64,000 nt of DNA, taken from the NCBI GenBank assembly GCA_903889445.1, contig CAISXF010000005.1, forward strand, positions 1 through 64,000, in the 5' to 3' direction. The position numbers and the translations under genes were made by a program. The notes beneath the pieces were generated by a model. The model searched no databases. It saw only the letters and a program-made list of their open reading frames with translations, and was not told the origin of the DNA. This DNA comes from an uncultured Pseudomonadota bacterium (lineage in GTDB: Bacteria; Pseudomonadota; Gammaproteobacteria; Methylococcales; Methylomonadaceae). Positions 44,925-54,823 of this stretch are shown here, piece after piece. Numbering within the stretch: the stretch's first letter is position 1; every line of letters starts with the position of its first letter.

Positions 44925-46505
44925 ATGTCAGAAAACCTGAGTGAATTACAACGCCGTCGCACGTTTGCGATTATTTCCCACCCCGATGCGGGTAAAACCA
45001 CCGTCACCGAAAAATTATTATTATTCGGTGGCGCGATTCAATTAGCGGGTTCGGTCAAAGGTCGCAAAGCCGCACGACACGCGACTTCGGATTGGATGGC
45101 GATGGAAAAAGAACGCGGAATTTCCGTCACCACGTCCGTGATGCAATTTGAACACAAAGAATGCGTGATTAACTTGCTCGACACGCCTGGACACGAAGAT
45201 TTTTCCGAAGATACTTATCGCACGCTAACCGCCGTCGATTCGGCGTTGATGATTATCGACGTGGCGAAAGGCGTGGAAGAACGCACGATTAACTTGATGG
45301 AAGTTTGCCGTCTGCGAACCACACCAATTTTAACGTTCATCAATAAATTAGACCGCGAAGGACGCGAGCCGATTGAATTGTTGGACGAAGTGGAAGACGT
45401 TTTAAAAATCCAATGTGCGCCGATGACGTGGCCGATTGGAATGGGGAAACGATTCAAAGGCGTTTACCATTTGTACAAAGACGAAATTCATTTATTCAGC
45501 GCACAACACGGCGGCAAAATCGCGGAAGCTGAAATTGTCAAAGGGTTAAATAATCCAAAATTAGACGAATTACTTGGCGACCAAGCGCAAGAATTACGCG
45601 ACGAAATTGATTTGGTAAAAGGTGCGAGCCATGAATTTAATTTGCCTGATTATTTGGCGGGAACGTTAACGCCCGTTTTCTTTGGTTCGGCGGTGAATAA
45701 TTTTGGTATTTTAGAGTTGCTCGATGCCTTTGTGGAATACGCGCCGTCACCGTTGCCACGAAAAGCGGTGCAGCGTGAAGTGTTACCCAACGAAGATAAA
45801 TTCACCGGTTTTGTGTTCAAAGTTCAGGCAAATATGGATCCGTCGCACCGTGACCGCGTGGCATTTTTGCGGGTTTGTTCGGGGAAATTCGACAAAGGCA
45901 TGAAAATTCACCACGTTCGTTTAGGCAAAACGATTCAAATTGCGAATGCGATTACCTTTCAAGCGGCGACACGAAACGCGGTTGAAGAGGCTTACGCGGG
46001 CGACATTATTGGCTTGCACAATCATGGCACAATTCAAGTTGGCGATACGTTCACGCAAGGCGAAACCTTGAAATACGGCGGCATTCCGTATTTCGCGCCC
46101 GAATTATTCCGTCGGGTGGTGTTGAAAGATCCGCTTCGTGCCAAAGCGTTGCAAAAAGGCTTGATTCAATTGACCGAAGAAGGCGCGACGCAGTTGTTTC
46201 GTCCGTTGAAAAACAACGATTTGATTTTAGGCGCGGTCGGGGTGTTGCAATTTGACGTGACGGCGTATCGTTTGAAAGGCGAATACAACGTGGAATGTGT
46301 TTATGATGCGATTCCGATTTCAGCAGTGCGTTGGGTAAGTTCAGAAAATCCCGCAAAAATGGACGAATTCAAAAAGAAAGCCTTTGATAATTTAGCCGAA
46401 GATGGTGGCGGTTATTTGGTTTATGTGGCGAATAGTCGGGTGAATTTACAACTGGCGCAAGAGCGTTATCCCGATATTAAATTTAGTTCGACACGCGAGC
46501 TATAA
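44925..46505 (+). CDS. prfC: peptide chain release factor 3
   Basis: GTPase that recycles RF1/RF2 from the ribosome after termination. The 526-residue protein has all translational-GTPase motifs: [15 protein letters not shown], the switch region [34 protein letters not shown] and FINKLDREG. The ending KFSSTREL is typical of PrfC. It is monocistronic, followed by a terminator hairpin at 46536-46558. Confidence 0.98.
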   Translation: MSENLSELQRRRTFAIISHPDAGKTTVTEKLLLFGGAIQLAGSVKGRKAARHATSDWMAMEKERGISVTTSVMQFEHKECVINLLDTPGHEDFSEDTYRTLTAVDSALMIIDVAKGVEERTINLMEVCRLRTTPILTFINKLDREGREPIELLDEVEDVLKIQCAPMTWPIGMGKRFKGVYHLYKDEIHLFSAQHGGKIAEAEIVKGLNNPKLDELLGDQAQELRDEIDLVKGASHEFNLPDYLAGTLTPVFFGSAVNNFGILELLDAFVEYAPSPLPRKAVQREVLPNEDKFTGFVFKVQANMDPSHRDRVAFLRVCSGKFDKGMKIHHVRLGKTIQIANAITFQAATRNAVEEAYAGDIIGLHNHGTIQVGDTFTQGETLKYGGIPYFAPELFRRVVLKDPLRAKALQKGLIQLTEEGATQLFRPLKNNDLILGAVGVLQFDVTAYRLKGEYNVECVYDAIPISAVRWVSSENPAKMDEFKKKAFDNLAEDGGGYLVYVANSRVNLQLAQERYPDIKFSSTREL

Positions 46506-46535
46506 GTTAAAAACATTCAAACAAGTAAAATGTGG

Positions 46536-46558
46536 GCGCGAATTTATTCGCGCTTTTT
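46536..46558 (+). terminator. prfC intrinsic terminator
   Basis: Seven-bp stem GCGCGAA/TTCGCGC, four-base loop, followed by T5, 30 bases after the prfC stop. The remaining gap to hisD holds a 17-codon frame (46580-46633, MSNKRVMMNSFCAWEED) with a GAGGAAAAT site but no histidines, so it is not an evident his leader. Confidence 0.85.
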
Positions 46559-46639
46559 AATGTTCAAGCTGAGGAAAATATGAGCAATAAACGAGTAATG
46601 ATGAATTCTTTTTGTGCATGGGAAGAGGATTAAAAAATC

Positions 46640-46667
46640 CATCTTTCAAATCGACTGTATTAACCGT
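46640..46667 (+). repeat. 28-nt dispersed repeat, copy 2
   Basis: Matches 7339-7366 at 24 of 28 positions. It lies 41 bases before the hisD start. Nothing else in this gap shows a clear promoter. Confidence 0.5.
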
Positions 46668-46707
46668 AGAATTTGCACATTAAATACACTTTTAAACTCA
46701 AAAAATT

Positions 46708-48012
46708 ATGACAAATATCACCATTAAAAAACTGAATGCCAGCGATGCCAATTTCACCAAGCAATTACACGATTTATTGGCGTGGAACGAAACGGACGAT
46801 TTAGCGATTCATCAACGTGTTTTGGACATTATTTCTGATGTGCGAAAAAACGGTGATGCGGCGGTGATTGAATACACGAATCGCTTTGACCATTGCCACG
46901 TTTCTGAAGCCAGCGAATTAGAAATTCCCAAAGAAAAATTAAAAGCGGCTTGGGATAATTTACCGACTGAGCAAGCGCACGCATTGGAACAAGCAGCACA
47001 ACGAGTTCGGGCGTATGCCGAAAAACAGAAAATGGAATCGTGGCAATATACCGAAGCGGACGGAACCGTTTTGGGTCAAAAAGTCACACCGTTAGATCGC
47101 GTGGGATTGTATGTACCAGGTGGAAAAGCGGCTTATCCATCGTCTGTTTTAATGAACGCGATTCCGGCAAAAGTTGCAGGCGTGCCAGAGTTAATTATGG
47201 TTGTACCAACGCCAAACGGTGAAACAAATGAATTGGTTTTGGCGGCGGCGTATTTAGCGGGCGTGGACAGAGTTTTTGCAATTGGTGGCGCACAAGCGGT
47301 TGCGGCATTAGCTTATGGAACGGAAAGTATTCCAGCTGTGGCAAAAATTGTTGGGCCAGGAAATATCTACGTTGCGACAGCAAAAAAAATGGTTTTTGGT
47401 CAAGTCGGCATTGATATGATTGCAGGGCCTTCTGAGATTTTGATTATTTGTGATGGCAAAACGAATCCCGATTGGATTGCGATGGATTTATTTTCACAAG
47501 CGGAACACGATGAAGACGCGCAAGCGATTTTGATTAGTGACGATGCGGCGTATTTGGAAGCGGTTGAAGCCAGTATTAACGCGCTTTTACCGACAATAGA
47601 ACGCGCTGAAATTATTCGTACGTCGCTAACAAATCGTGGCGCGTTAATTTTGGTTAAAGATTTGGAACAAGCCGCCGAAGTTGCCAATATAATCGCACCT
47701 GAGCATTTGGAATTATCGGTCGAAAATCCAGAAAGTTTGTGTGAACACATTCGTCACGCGGGCGCAATTTTTATGGGACGTTATACCGCCGAAGCCTTGG
47801 GCGATTATTGCGCGGGACCGAATCATGTTTTGCCCACCTCAAGCACCGCCCGTTTTTCGTCGCCGTTGGGTGTTTATGATTTTCAAAAACGCTCAAGTTT
47901 AATCAATTGTTCAGCCGATGGCGCGAATATGTTGGGTAAAATCGCTTCGACGTTAGCGCGCGGTGAAAGTCTGACCGCTCACGCACGTTCCGCAGAATAT
48001 CGCCTTAAATAA
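46708..48012 (+). CDS. hisD: histidinol dehydrogenase
   Basis: Zinc enzyme for the last two steps of histidine synthesis. The 434-residue protein contains [20 protein letters not shown], the NAD-site [15 protein letters not shown], the signature [24 protein letters not shown] with zinc-ligand His, IAPEHLEL and the closing [13 protein letters not shown]. In related genomes it directly follows hisG; here it is 40 kb away on the same strand and apparently monocistronic. Confidence 0.97.
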   Translation: MTNITIKKLNASDANFTKQLHDLLAWNETDDLAIHQRVLDIISDVRKNGDAAVIEYTNRFDHCHVSEASELEIPKEKLKAAWDNLPTEQAHALEQAAQRVRAYAEKQKMESWQYTEADGTVLGQKVTPLDRVGLYVPGGKAAYPSSVLMNAIPAKVAGVPELIMVVPTPNGETNELVLAAAYLAGVDRVFAIGGAQAVAALAYGTESIPAVAKIVGPGNIYVATAKKMVFGQVGIDMIAGPSEILIICDGKTNPDWIAMDLFSQAEHDEDAQAILISDDAAYLEAVEASINALLPTIERAEIIRTSLTNRGALILVKDLEQAAEVANIIAPEHLELSVENPESLCEHIRHAGAIFMGRYTAEALGDYCAGPNHVLPTSSTARFSSPLGVYDFQKRSSLINCSADGANMLGKIASTLARGESLTAHARSAEYRLK

Positions 48013-48127
48013 CATCAAAATGCGTTCATTTGTCGTGAAAATGTTCAGTTTGAACCGTAAAAACACTCAAAATGTAAATTTAAACTGGACATTAAACTCA
48101 AAACCTGTAGAATTGGCGTCTCAATAC

Positions 48128-48203
48128 GGGGCTATAGCTCAATTGGTAGAGCGCAACACTGGCAGTGTTGAGGTCAGCGGTTCGATTCCGCTTAGCTCCA
48201 CCA
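48128..48203 (+). tRNA. tRNA-Ala (GGC anticodon)
   Basis: 76 nt including encoded CCA. Acceptor GGGGCTA pairs with TAGCTCC (one G-T), D-arm GCTC/GAGC, anticodon stem CAACA/TGTTG with loop CTGGCAG (anticodon GGC), T-arm AGCGG/CCGCT with loop TTCGATT. First of three tandem tRNAs. Confidence 0.95.
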
Positions 48204-48214
48204 AGTATTATCTA

Positions 48215-48290
48215 GTCCCCATCGTCTAGTGGTCTAGGACACCGCCCTTTCACGGCGGTAACAGGGGTTCGAACCCCCTTGGGGACGCCA
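48215..48290 (+). tRNA. tRNA-Glu (TTC anticodon), copy 1
   Basis: 76 nt including CCA. Acceptor GTCCCCA/TGGGGAC, anticodon stem CCGCC/GGCGG with loop CTTTCAC (anticodon TTC), T-arm AGGGG/CCCCC-type with TTCGAAC. It lies 11 bases after tRNA-Ala and is nearly identical to the next tRNA. Confidence 0.95.
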
Positions 48291-48327
48291 TTTTTAGATT
48301 TAAATTTCAAAATTTTCACAATATCTA

Positions 48328-48403
48328 GTCCCCATCGTCTAGTGGCCTAGGACACCGCCCTTTCACGGCGGTAACAGGGGTTCGAACCCCCTTGGGGACG
48401 CCA
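48328..48403 (+). tRNA. tRNA-Glu (TTC anticodon), copy 2
   Basis: 76 nt including CCA, identical to the tRNA-Glu at 48215-48290 except for one D-loop base (GGCC for GGTC). The spacer between the copies is 37 bases. A recent tandem duplication is the simplest origin. Confidence 0.95.
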
Positions 48404-48478
48404 TTATCTTCGCTATACATTCTCGCTTTTGTTAAATAAATTCCACAAATTCTACTTTTACCACGCAGGAATTCTGTC

Positions 48479-48862
48479 ATGGGTCTTTTGCCTGAACACT
48501 TAAAATACGCTTTATCCCACGAATGGGCGCAAGTCGAAGACGATAGCGTCGTACGCGTTGGCATTACTGATTTCGCACAAGAAGAATTGGGTGATTTAGT
48601 ATGCGTCACTTTACCTGAAATTGGTCAACACGTTACAGCAAACGAAAGTTGTGCCACTATTGAATCCGTCAAAACCGCTTCCGATATTTCGAGTCCCGTT
48701 TCTGGTGAGATTATCTCCATCAATCAAGCTGTGATAGATGACCCAGAGAAAATTAACGATTCCGCTTACGAAGCATGGTTATTTTGCGTCAAAGCCGACG
48801 ATTTACTTGAAATCGAAAAACTTCTTTCATTCGCCGCATACGAAACCATGATTGCCGCATAG
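48479..48862 (+). CDS. gcvH: glycine cleavage system H protein
   Basis: Lipoyl carrier that shuttles the aminomethyl group between the P, T and L proteins. The 127-residue protein has YALSHEWAQVEDDSVVRVGI, the lipoyl-lysine motif ATIESVKTASDISSPVSGE (Lys65) and NDSAYEAWLFCVK. gcvT and gcvP are not nearby. dgkA follows two bases after its stop, an unusual pairing that suggests a read-through mRNA. Confidence 0.96.
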   Translation: MGLLPEHLKYALSHEWAQVEDDSVVRVGITDFAQEELGDLVCVTLPEIGQHVTANESCATIESVKTASDISSPVSGEIISINQAVIDDPEKINDSAYEAWLFCVKADDLLEIEKLLSFAAYETMIAA

Positions 48863-48864
48863 TT

Positions 48865-49227
48865 ATGGCAAATCAAAATGCAAAAGGTTTAAAACGGATT
48901 TACAACGCCGCATTTTTTTCAGCAGCAGGTTTCAAAGCCACTTGGCAACATGAAGAAGCCTTTCGGCAAGAAGTTTTGCTGCTAATCATTTCCGTCCCTG
49001 CTGCAATTTATTTAGCTAAAACATCGATTGAAATATTGTTGTTAATTGGCAGCGTGATTTTAGTGTTGCTCGTTGAGCTATTGAATTCTGCCGTTGAAGC
49101 TGCAATTGATAGAATTGGTTTGGAGCATCATGAACTTTCTGGACGCGCTAAAGACATTGGGTCAGCCGCTGTTATGCTGTCCCTGATTTGGGCGTCAATT
49201 ACTTGGTCTGTTATTTTAATTTTTTAA
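48865..49227 (+). CDS. dgkA: diacylglycerol kinase
   Basis: Small inner-membrane kinase that recycles diacylglycerol to phosphatidic acid. The 120-residue length, three membrane helices and the signature ELLNSAVEAAIDRIGLEHHE with LSGRAKDIGSAAV are diagnostic. It is two bases after gcvH and nine before the PfkB-family gene on the same strand. Confidence 0.96.
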   Translation: MANQNAKGLKRIYNAAFFSAAGFKATWQHEEAFRQEVLLLIISVPAAIYLAKTSIEILLLIGSVILVLLVELLNSAVEAAIDRIGLEHHELSGRAKDIGSAAVMLSLIWASITWSVILIF

Positions 49228-49236
49228 GAGGTAATT

Positions 49237-50172
49237 ATGAGTGCGTTAATTTGTGGTTCAATGGCGTATGACACCATTATGGTGTTTCACGATAAATTTA
49301 AACATCACATTTTGCCAGAAAAAGTTCACATGTTGAACGTGTCATTTCTTGTGCCGACAATGCGGCGCGAGTTTGGCGGTTGTGCGGGAAATATCGCTTA
49401 CAATTTGAAATTATTAAACGAAGAACCTTTGATTATGGCGACCGTTGGGCATGATTTTGAACCTTACGCCAAATGGCTACATCAACATAACATCAACAAT
49501 CAATACATTCGTCTTATCGAAAATCAATTTACGGGACAGGCTTATATTACTACCGATGAAGACGATAATCAGATTACGGCGTTTCACCCTGGCGCGATGA
49601 ATTTCTCACACCAAAACTCGATTCCCACCATTGAAAATGCCATCCGAATTGGCATCGTTTCACCGGATGGTAAAGATGGAATGCAGTTGCACGCCAAACA
49701 ATTCGCCGAATTAGAAATTCCGTTTATTTTTGATCCAGGTCAAGGAATGCCCATGTTTGATGGGGCAGAATTATTGACCCTTATCGACCAAGCGACATGG
49801 CTAACATTGAACGATTACGAAGCCGAATTGATGCAAGAACGCACCGGTTTATCGTTGGCGCAACTGGCTGAAAAAGTGGAAGCGTTAATCATCACGCAGG
49901 GTGGCGAAGGTTCGACGATTTACACCGATGGCAAACAAATTAAAATCCCCGCTGCGCCTGTTGCCAAACTTTCTGATCCAACAGGTTGCGGCGATGCCTA
50001 TCGCGCGGGTTTGTTGTACGGTTTATTGAATGATTTAGATTGGGAAATCACGGGGCGCATTGCATCGTTAATGGGCGCAATCAAAATCGAACAGCACGGT
50101 ACACAAAATCATTCGTTTAATTCTGAAACGTTCAAACAACGTTATCAAGACAGTTTTGGCAGCAGCTTCTAA
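49237..50172 (+). CDS. PfkB-family carbohydrate/nucleoside kinase
   Basis: 311-residue cytosolic sugar or nucleoside kinase. PfkB signatures are present: REFGGCAGNIAYNLKLL (substrate side, N-terminal) and DPTGCGDAYRAGLLYGL with the catalytic Asp in GCGDAYRAG. The substrate is not clear; adenosine-kinase-like or ribokinase-like are the candidates. Ribosome site AAGAGGTAATT. It lies between dgkA and mazG on the same strand. Confidence 0.9.
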   Translation: MSALICGSMAYDTIMVFHDKFKHHILPEKVHMLNVSFLVPTMRREFGGCAGNIAYNLKLLNEEPLIMATVGHDFEPYAKWLHQHNINNQYIRLIENQFTGQAYITTDEDDNQITAFHPGAMNFSHQNSIPTIENAIRIGIVSPDGKDGMQLHAKQFAELEIPFIFDPGQGMPMFDGAELLTLIDQATWLTLNDYEAELMQERTGLSLAQLAEKVEALIITQGGEGSTIYTDGKQIKIPAAPVAKLSDPTGCGDAYRAGLLYGLLNDLDWEITGRIASLMGAIKIEQHGTQNHSFNSETFKQRYQDSFGSSF

Positions 50173-50179
50173 ATAATTC

Positions 50180-50971
50180 ATGCTTAAAAATACGCAAAAT
50201 TTGCTCGATATTATGGCGCAATTGCGTCATCCCGAAACAGGCTGCGCGTGGGATGTTAAACAAGATTTTGCCAGTTTAATTCCTTACGTTATCGAAGAAG
50301 CCTACGAAGTCGTTGACGCAATTGAACGCGAAGATTTAGACGATTTGCGCTCAGAATTAGGTGATTTATTATTACAAGTCGTGTTTCATTCGCAAATTGC
50401 CAATGAACGCGGCTTGTTTTCGTTTGAGCAAGTTGCCGAATCGATTGCCGACAAATTGATTCGCCGTCATCCGCACGTTTTCGCGGATGCCGTTTTTGAA
50501 ACCGATGCTGAACGTCATGCCGCGTGGGAACAGTCCAAAGCTGATGAACGCAAAGAAAAAAATCCTGAATTGAAAAGTGTTTTATCTGGCGTGGCGCGTT
50601 CACTCCCTGCCCTTTTGGAATGTGAAAAAATTCAAGATCGCGCCGCTCAACATGGTTTTGATTGGAAAACAGTGCCGCCTGTTTTCGACAAAGTGTTGGA
50701 AGAATTAGACGAAGTCAAAGAAGCGTGGGAATCTGGCGACCAAGCGCACATTCAAGAAGAAATCGGTGATTTGTTATTGGTCGTGGTGAATTTGGCGCGA
50801 CATGTAAACGTCAATCCTGAAATTGCTTTAAAACAAAGCACACAAAAATTTTCCAAACGTTTTCATTACATTGAAAAACACGTCGCCGCATCGGGGCGAG
50901 TTTTGAAAGAATGTGAATTAGAAGAATTAGACGCGCTTTGGAATGAGGCGAAACGCGCCAAAACGAGTTAA
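50180..50971 (+). CDS. mazG: nucleoside triphosphate pyrophosphohydrolase MazG
   Basis: Hydrolyses (d)NTPs to NMPs and pyrophosphate, house-cleaning aberrant nucleotides. The 263-residue protein has two MazG domains, with the metal-binding pattern EEAYEVVDAIEREDLDDLRS, then ELGDLLLQVVFH, in the first, and LDEVKEAWESGD and EEIGDLLLVVVNLARH in the second. It follows the PfkB kinase by seven bases. Confidence 0.95.
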   Translation: MLKNTQNLLDIMAQLRHPETGCAWDVKQDFASLIPYVIEEAYEVVDAIEREDLDDLRSELGDLLLQVVFHSQIANERGLFSFEQVAESIADKLIRRHPHVFADAVFETDAERHAAWEQSKADERKEKNPELKSVLSGVARSLPALLECEKIQDRAAQHGFDWKTVPPVFDKVLEELDEVKEAWESGDQAHIQEEIGDLLLVVVNLARHVNVNPEIALKQSTQKFSKRFHYIEKHVAASGRVLKECELEELDALWNEAKRAKTS

Positions 50972-51055
50972 TTTTCAACGTGCGGTTTGTCGTGTGGTAT
51001 AGTTTTTCCCAAGGTTAAAAATGAATTTCATAATTTTTTGATTGGGAGTGTACAA

Positions 51056-53662
51056 ATGAAAACATCAACAAACTGGCACGCATTAACTGTTGAAAAAGCC
51101 CTCGCACAACAACAAACCACGCAAATTGGTTTAACCCAAATCGAAGCAGCTGCCCGATTACAACGTGACGGCGCAAATCAACTCCACGAAAAACCACCTA
51201 AATCTGCATGGTGGTTTTTTTTCGCGCAATTTCAAAGCGTTTTGATTTTAGTGTTAATCGCAGCCGCATTTTTAGCGACATTTATTGGCGATAAAATCGA
51301 TGGCGTAGTGATTATGACGGTGGTTTTTATCAACGCGCTGCTCGGTTTTTATCAAGAATTTCAAGCCGAAAAATCCCTCGCCGCACTGAAAAAAATGTTG
51401 TCGTTACAAGCGAAAGTGCGCCGCGATAATCAAATCAGCGTTTGTGCCGCGAAAAATCTCGTTCAAGGCGATATTGTGTTGCTCGAAGCGGGCAATAAAA
51501 TTCCCGCTGACGGGCGGTTGCTCAAAGCGTTTGGACTAGAAATTGACGAATCCGCCTTAACGGGCGAATCGTTGCCCGTTTCTAAAAATACGGACGAATT
51601 GCCTGAAAATACGCTGCTTGCCGAACGCTCAAATATGCTGTTCATGAACAACGTCGTCACACGCGGACGCGCTGAAATGCTCGTGACCGCGACTGGCATG
51701 AACACCGAAATCGGCAAACTTGCGCAACTTCTCACCGAAACCGAAGAACAACCCACGCCATTACAAAACCAACTCGACCGTTTAGGCAAACGCTTGGCAG
51801 CATTGGCGTTGGTGATTGTGTTGGTGTTATTTGCCAGCGCATTGTGGCGCGGCGAACCGTTGATTGAAACGGCGTTTACCGCGATTGCTTTAGCCGTTGC
51901 CGCAATTCCCGAAGGTTTGCCCGCCGTTGTCACCGTGACATTAGCGTTGGGAATGCACCGAATGGCAACACACAAAGCCATCGTCAAACGGTTGTCAGCC
52001 GTGGAAACGCTTGGTTGCACCACCGTGATTTGTACCGATAAAACGGGTACGCTAACGTTGAATCAAATGGCGGTGCGGCAGTTTTTTTATCGTGGCGAAA
52101 CGCATTTTGTGAACGATAAAATTTTGCCGCAAAACGAATTATTGTTGCCGCTGATATTGTGCAACGATAGCCAATTTCACGATGAAAAAATTATCGGCGA
52201 CCCGATGGAAGGCGCGTTGTTAAAGCTCGCAGAAAAAGGCGGGTTAAATTACGACCACGCGCGAATGAACTTTCCGCGTTTGGCAGAAATTCCGTTCGAT
52301 GCCGAATATAAATTTATGGCGACGTTTCATCGACAAGGTGACGAAATTTTGATTTTCGTCAAAGGCGCACCCGAAATCATTTTAGAACGGTGCAATTTGA
52401 CCACCGAAGAACACGCGGTGTTGTTGGCGCAAAATATTAAAATGGCGCAAACGGGCTTGCGTGTTTTGGGAATGGCGACGGGAAAAATTCCAGCCATAGA
52501 ATGGGCGGATAATGATTTTTTCAGACACATTGAAAAGTTAAATTTCATCAGCTTAATTGGTTTACAAGACCCGCCGCGTGTTGAAGTTCGTGACGCAATT
52601 CGCTTATGTCAACGCGCTGGAATTGCCGTCAAAATGATTACGGGCGACCAATCGACAACCGCTACAGCAATTGCGCGAGAATTGGGTTTGCCCGGTGAAA
52701 CTCTGGAAGGACGGGCTTTGGCGGAATTAACTGACGATGAATTAGCGGCACGCATTGACCAGATTGGCGTATTTGCCCGAACCGCACCCGAACAAAAAAT
52801 GCGCCTCGTGAACGCCCTGAAAAAAGCCGGTCATATTGTGGCAATGACGGGTGACGGAGTGAACGATGCGCCCGCGTTGAAAAGTGCGGACATTGGTATT
52901 GCGATGGGAAAAAGTGGCACCGATGTCGCGCAAGAAGCCGCCACGATGATTTTGACCGACGATAATTTTGCCGCGATTGTGAACGCCGTCCGCGAAGGGC
53001 GTGGCATTTACGACAATATGGTGAAGTTTATTCGCTTTCAACTTTCGACCAATATTGGCGCGATTTTGTGCGTGGCGATTGCGCCATTGTTGAATTTACC
53101 GTTGCCTTTTACGGCGATTCAATTGTTGTGGATAAATATCATTATGGATGGCCCGCCCGCGATGTCGTTAGGCGTTGATCCGGTTCGCGCCAATACCATG
53201 AACGAACCGCCACGTTTGGCGACAGCGCAATTATTATCGTGGCGACGCTTGGCGCAACTGCTTTTTTACGGCGTGATTATGGCGAGCGGCACGTTAGGAA
53301 TTTTGTTTTATGATTTGCAAATTCATGACGCTGAACACGCCAAAACGCTGGCTTTTACCACGTTTGTGTTGTTTCAAGTGTTTAATGTTTTCAACGCACG
53401 CACCGAAAAAGGCACGGTTTTTAATCGCCAATTTTTCAAAAATAGCTGGTTGTGGTTGTCACTCATTTCAGTCGTCGCGCTGCAAATCAGCATGGCGCAA
53501 TGGGAATTCGCGCAAACGATTTTTCGCACGGCGGATTTGGATTTAAATGATGGTTTGTGCGTGATAATGGTGGCGAGCAGTGTGTTGATTTTGGAAGAAG
53601 CGCGAAAACTTTTTTGCTTGATTTCCCCGCTGAAACGCCACGGAGAAATCAACCATTCATAA
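51056..53662 (+). CDS. calcium-type P-type ATPase
   Basis: 868-residue cation pump of the P2A (SERCA/PMA1-like) group. I use ATG 51056 (GGGAG upstream); the frame to 50987 adds a non-conserved part. Landmarks: TGES in the actuator domain, PEGLP in membrane helix 4 (AAIPEGLPAVVTVTLALGMH), phosphorylated Asp328 in CTDKTGTLTLNQM, KGAPE, GDGVNDAPALKSADIGIAMG, and LLWINIIMDGPPAMSLGVDP in helix 6, where Asn and Asp match calcium ligands. It probably exports calcium or manganese. It converges with the alcohol dehydrogenase gene, one base apart. Confidence 0.92.
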   Translation: MKTSTNWHALTVEKALAQQQTTQIGLTQIEAAARLQRDGANQLHEKPPKSAWWFFFAQFQSVLILVLIAAAFLATFIGDKIDGVVIMTVVFINALLGFYQEFQAEKSLAALKKMLSLQAKVRRDNQISVCAAKNLVQGDIVLLEAGNKIPADGRLLKAFGLEIDESALTGESLPVSKNTDELPENTLLAERSNMLFMNNVVTRGRAEMLVTATGMNTEIGKLAQLLTETEEQPTPLQNQLDRLGKRLAALALVIVLVLFASALWRGEPLIETAFTAIALAVAAIPEGLPAVVTVTLALGMHRMATHKAIVKRLSAVETLGCTTVICTDKTGTLTLNQMAVRQFFYRGETHFVNDKILPQNELLLPLILCNDSQFHDEKIIGDPMEGALLKLAEKGGLNYDHARMNFPRLAEIPFDAEYKFMATFHRQGDEILIFVKGAPEIILERCNLTTEEHAVLLAQNIKMAQTGLRVLGMATGKIPAIEWADNDFFRHIEKLNFISLIGLQDPPRVEVRDAIRLCQRAGIAVKMITGDQSTTATAIARELGLPGETLEGRALAELTDDELAARIDQIGVFARTAPEQKMRLVNALKKAGHIVAMTGDGVNDAPALKSADIGIAMGKSGTDVAQEAATMILTDDNFAAIVNAVREGRGIYDNMVKFIRFQLSTNIGAILCVAIAPLLNLPLPFTAIQLLWINIIMDGPPAMSLGVDPVRANTMNEPPRLATAQLLSWRRLAQLLFYGVIMASGTLGILFYDLQIHDAEHAKTLAFTTFVLFQVFNVFNARTEKGTVFNRQFFKNSWLWLSLISVVALQISMAQWEFAQTIFRTADLDLNDGLCVIMVASSVLILEEARKLFCLISPLKRHGEINHS

Positions 53663-53663
53663 T

Positions 53664-54680
53664 CTAAAAATCTGCATCCAAAACAATGCGATAACGCGCA
53701 TTACCTGCGACTAAATGCGCCAATGCGTCATTCACGCGACTCATTGGAAAATGTTCAACTTGTGGCGCGATGTGATGTCGCGCCGCAAATTCCAACATCG
53801 TTGCAATTGCCGCCGGTGAACCCGTGGGCGAACCCGAAACGCTTTTTTGCCCAAAAATCAATCCCATCGCAGGAATTGGCATCGGTTCCAGTACCGCGCC
53901 CACAACGTGCATGCGTCCGTTTGGTTTTAGCGTTTTTAACAACGTCGCCCAATCGAGCGGCGCGTTGACCGTTACCAACAACAAATCCAACGAATTCGCG
54001 GCAGTCAAAATCGACGCGCTGTCATAACTAGAAATCACGTTGTGTGCGCCCAACGTTTTCGCTTCTTCAATTTTCGATGGTGAACTGGTAAACGCCGTCA
54101 CTTCGCAGCCCCACGCCTTCGCAAACTTCAAGCCTAAATGCCCTAAACCGCCAATTCCCACCACGCCAACGTGGTCAGTCGGTTTGATATTGAAATTCAA
54201 AAACGGCGCGAACACGGTAATTCCGCCACACAACAACGGTCCCGCAGAACGCAAATCGAGTTTTTCAGGCAGCGGAATCACCCACACCCAATGCGCTCGC
54301 ATTTTATCGGCAAAACCGCCGTAATGTCCGCCCGCAATCGTCGGCAACGCTTGGCTGCAAAGATTATGTTGTCCCGTCACACATTCGTGGCAGTGCATAC
54401 AACTTCCCGAATTCCAACCCACGCCAACCGCTTGCCCAATTTTCAAACCTTTCACATCTTTGCCGATTGCGCTAATTTTGCCAATAACTTCGTGTCCCGC
54501 GATGAGCGGATAATTGGAAAATCCCCAATCGTTGTTCAACATCGATAAATCAGAGTGACAAACGCCACAATGTTCTACAATGATTTCAACCTCTTCCGCG
54601 CCTAATTTGGGCAGTTCAACCGAAATCAGTTCGAGTTTTTCTTTAGAACCGTGCGCCGCCCAACCTTGAATAGATGTCAT
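53664..54680 (-). CDS. zinc-dependent alcohol dehydrogenase, YahK/CAD type
   Basis: 338-residue NAD(P)-dependent medium-chain dehydrogenase. I use ATG 54680 (AAGGGGAAAAAG upstream). Catalytic zinc ligands lie in VEHCGVCHSDLSMLNNDWG and LIAGHEVIGKISA; four structural-zinc cysteines are in CMHCHECVTGQHNLC; the Rossmann motif is VGVVGIGGLGHLGLKFAKAW. The group reduces aldehydes with NADPH and often serves in detoxification. It stands alone, with 140 bases to the divergent sensor gene. Confidence 0.93.
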   Translation of the reverse strand: MTSIQGWAAHGSKEKLELISVELPKLGAEEVEIIVEHCGVCHSDLSMLNNDWGFSNYPLIAGHEVIGKISAIGKDVKGLKIGQAVGVGWNSGSCMHCHECVTGQHNLCSQALPTIAGGHYGGFADKMRAHWVWVIPLPEKLDLRSAGPLLCGGITVFAPFLNFNIKPTDHVGVVGIGGLGHLGLKFAKAWGCEVTAFTSSPSKIEEAKTLGAHNVISSYDSASILTAANSLDLLLVTVNAPLDWATLLKTLKPNGRMHVVGAVLEPMPIPAMGLIFGQKSVSGSPTGSPAAIATMLEFAARHHIAPQVEHFPMSRVNDALAHLVAGNARYRIVLDADF

Positions 54681-54823
54681 CTTTTTCCCCTTGTGCAAAT
54701 AAAAACTGTTTTGTAGCCCACAAAGTCGTGTAATTCAAGCGTTTCCTTTGTTACACTTCAACTTGTTTAAATTTAATGATTATTCAAATAAAGCCCTTAT
54801 ATGAAATTACCAGCTGATTTATC

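Noticed and set aside
46580-46633. 17-codon frame before hisD as a histidine leader peptide
   Set aside because: It contains no histidine and no attenuator hairpin follows, so his-type attenuation is not supported.
48215-48403. Near-identical repeats after tRNA-Ala read as a CRISPR-like or attachment repeat
   Set aside because: They are two complete tRNA-Glu genes; no integrase lies nearby.
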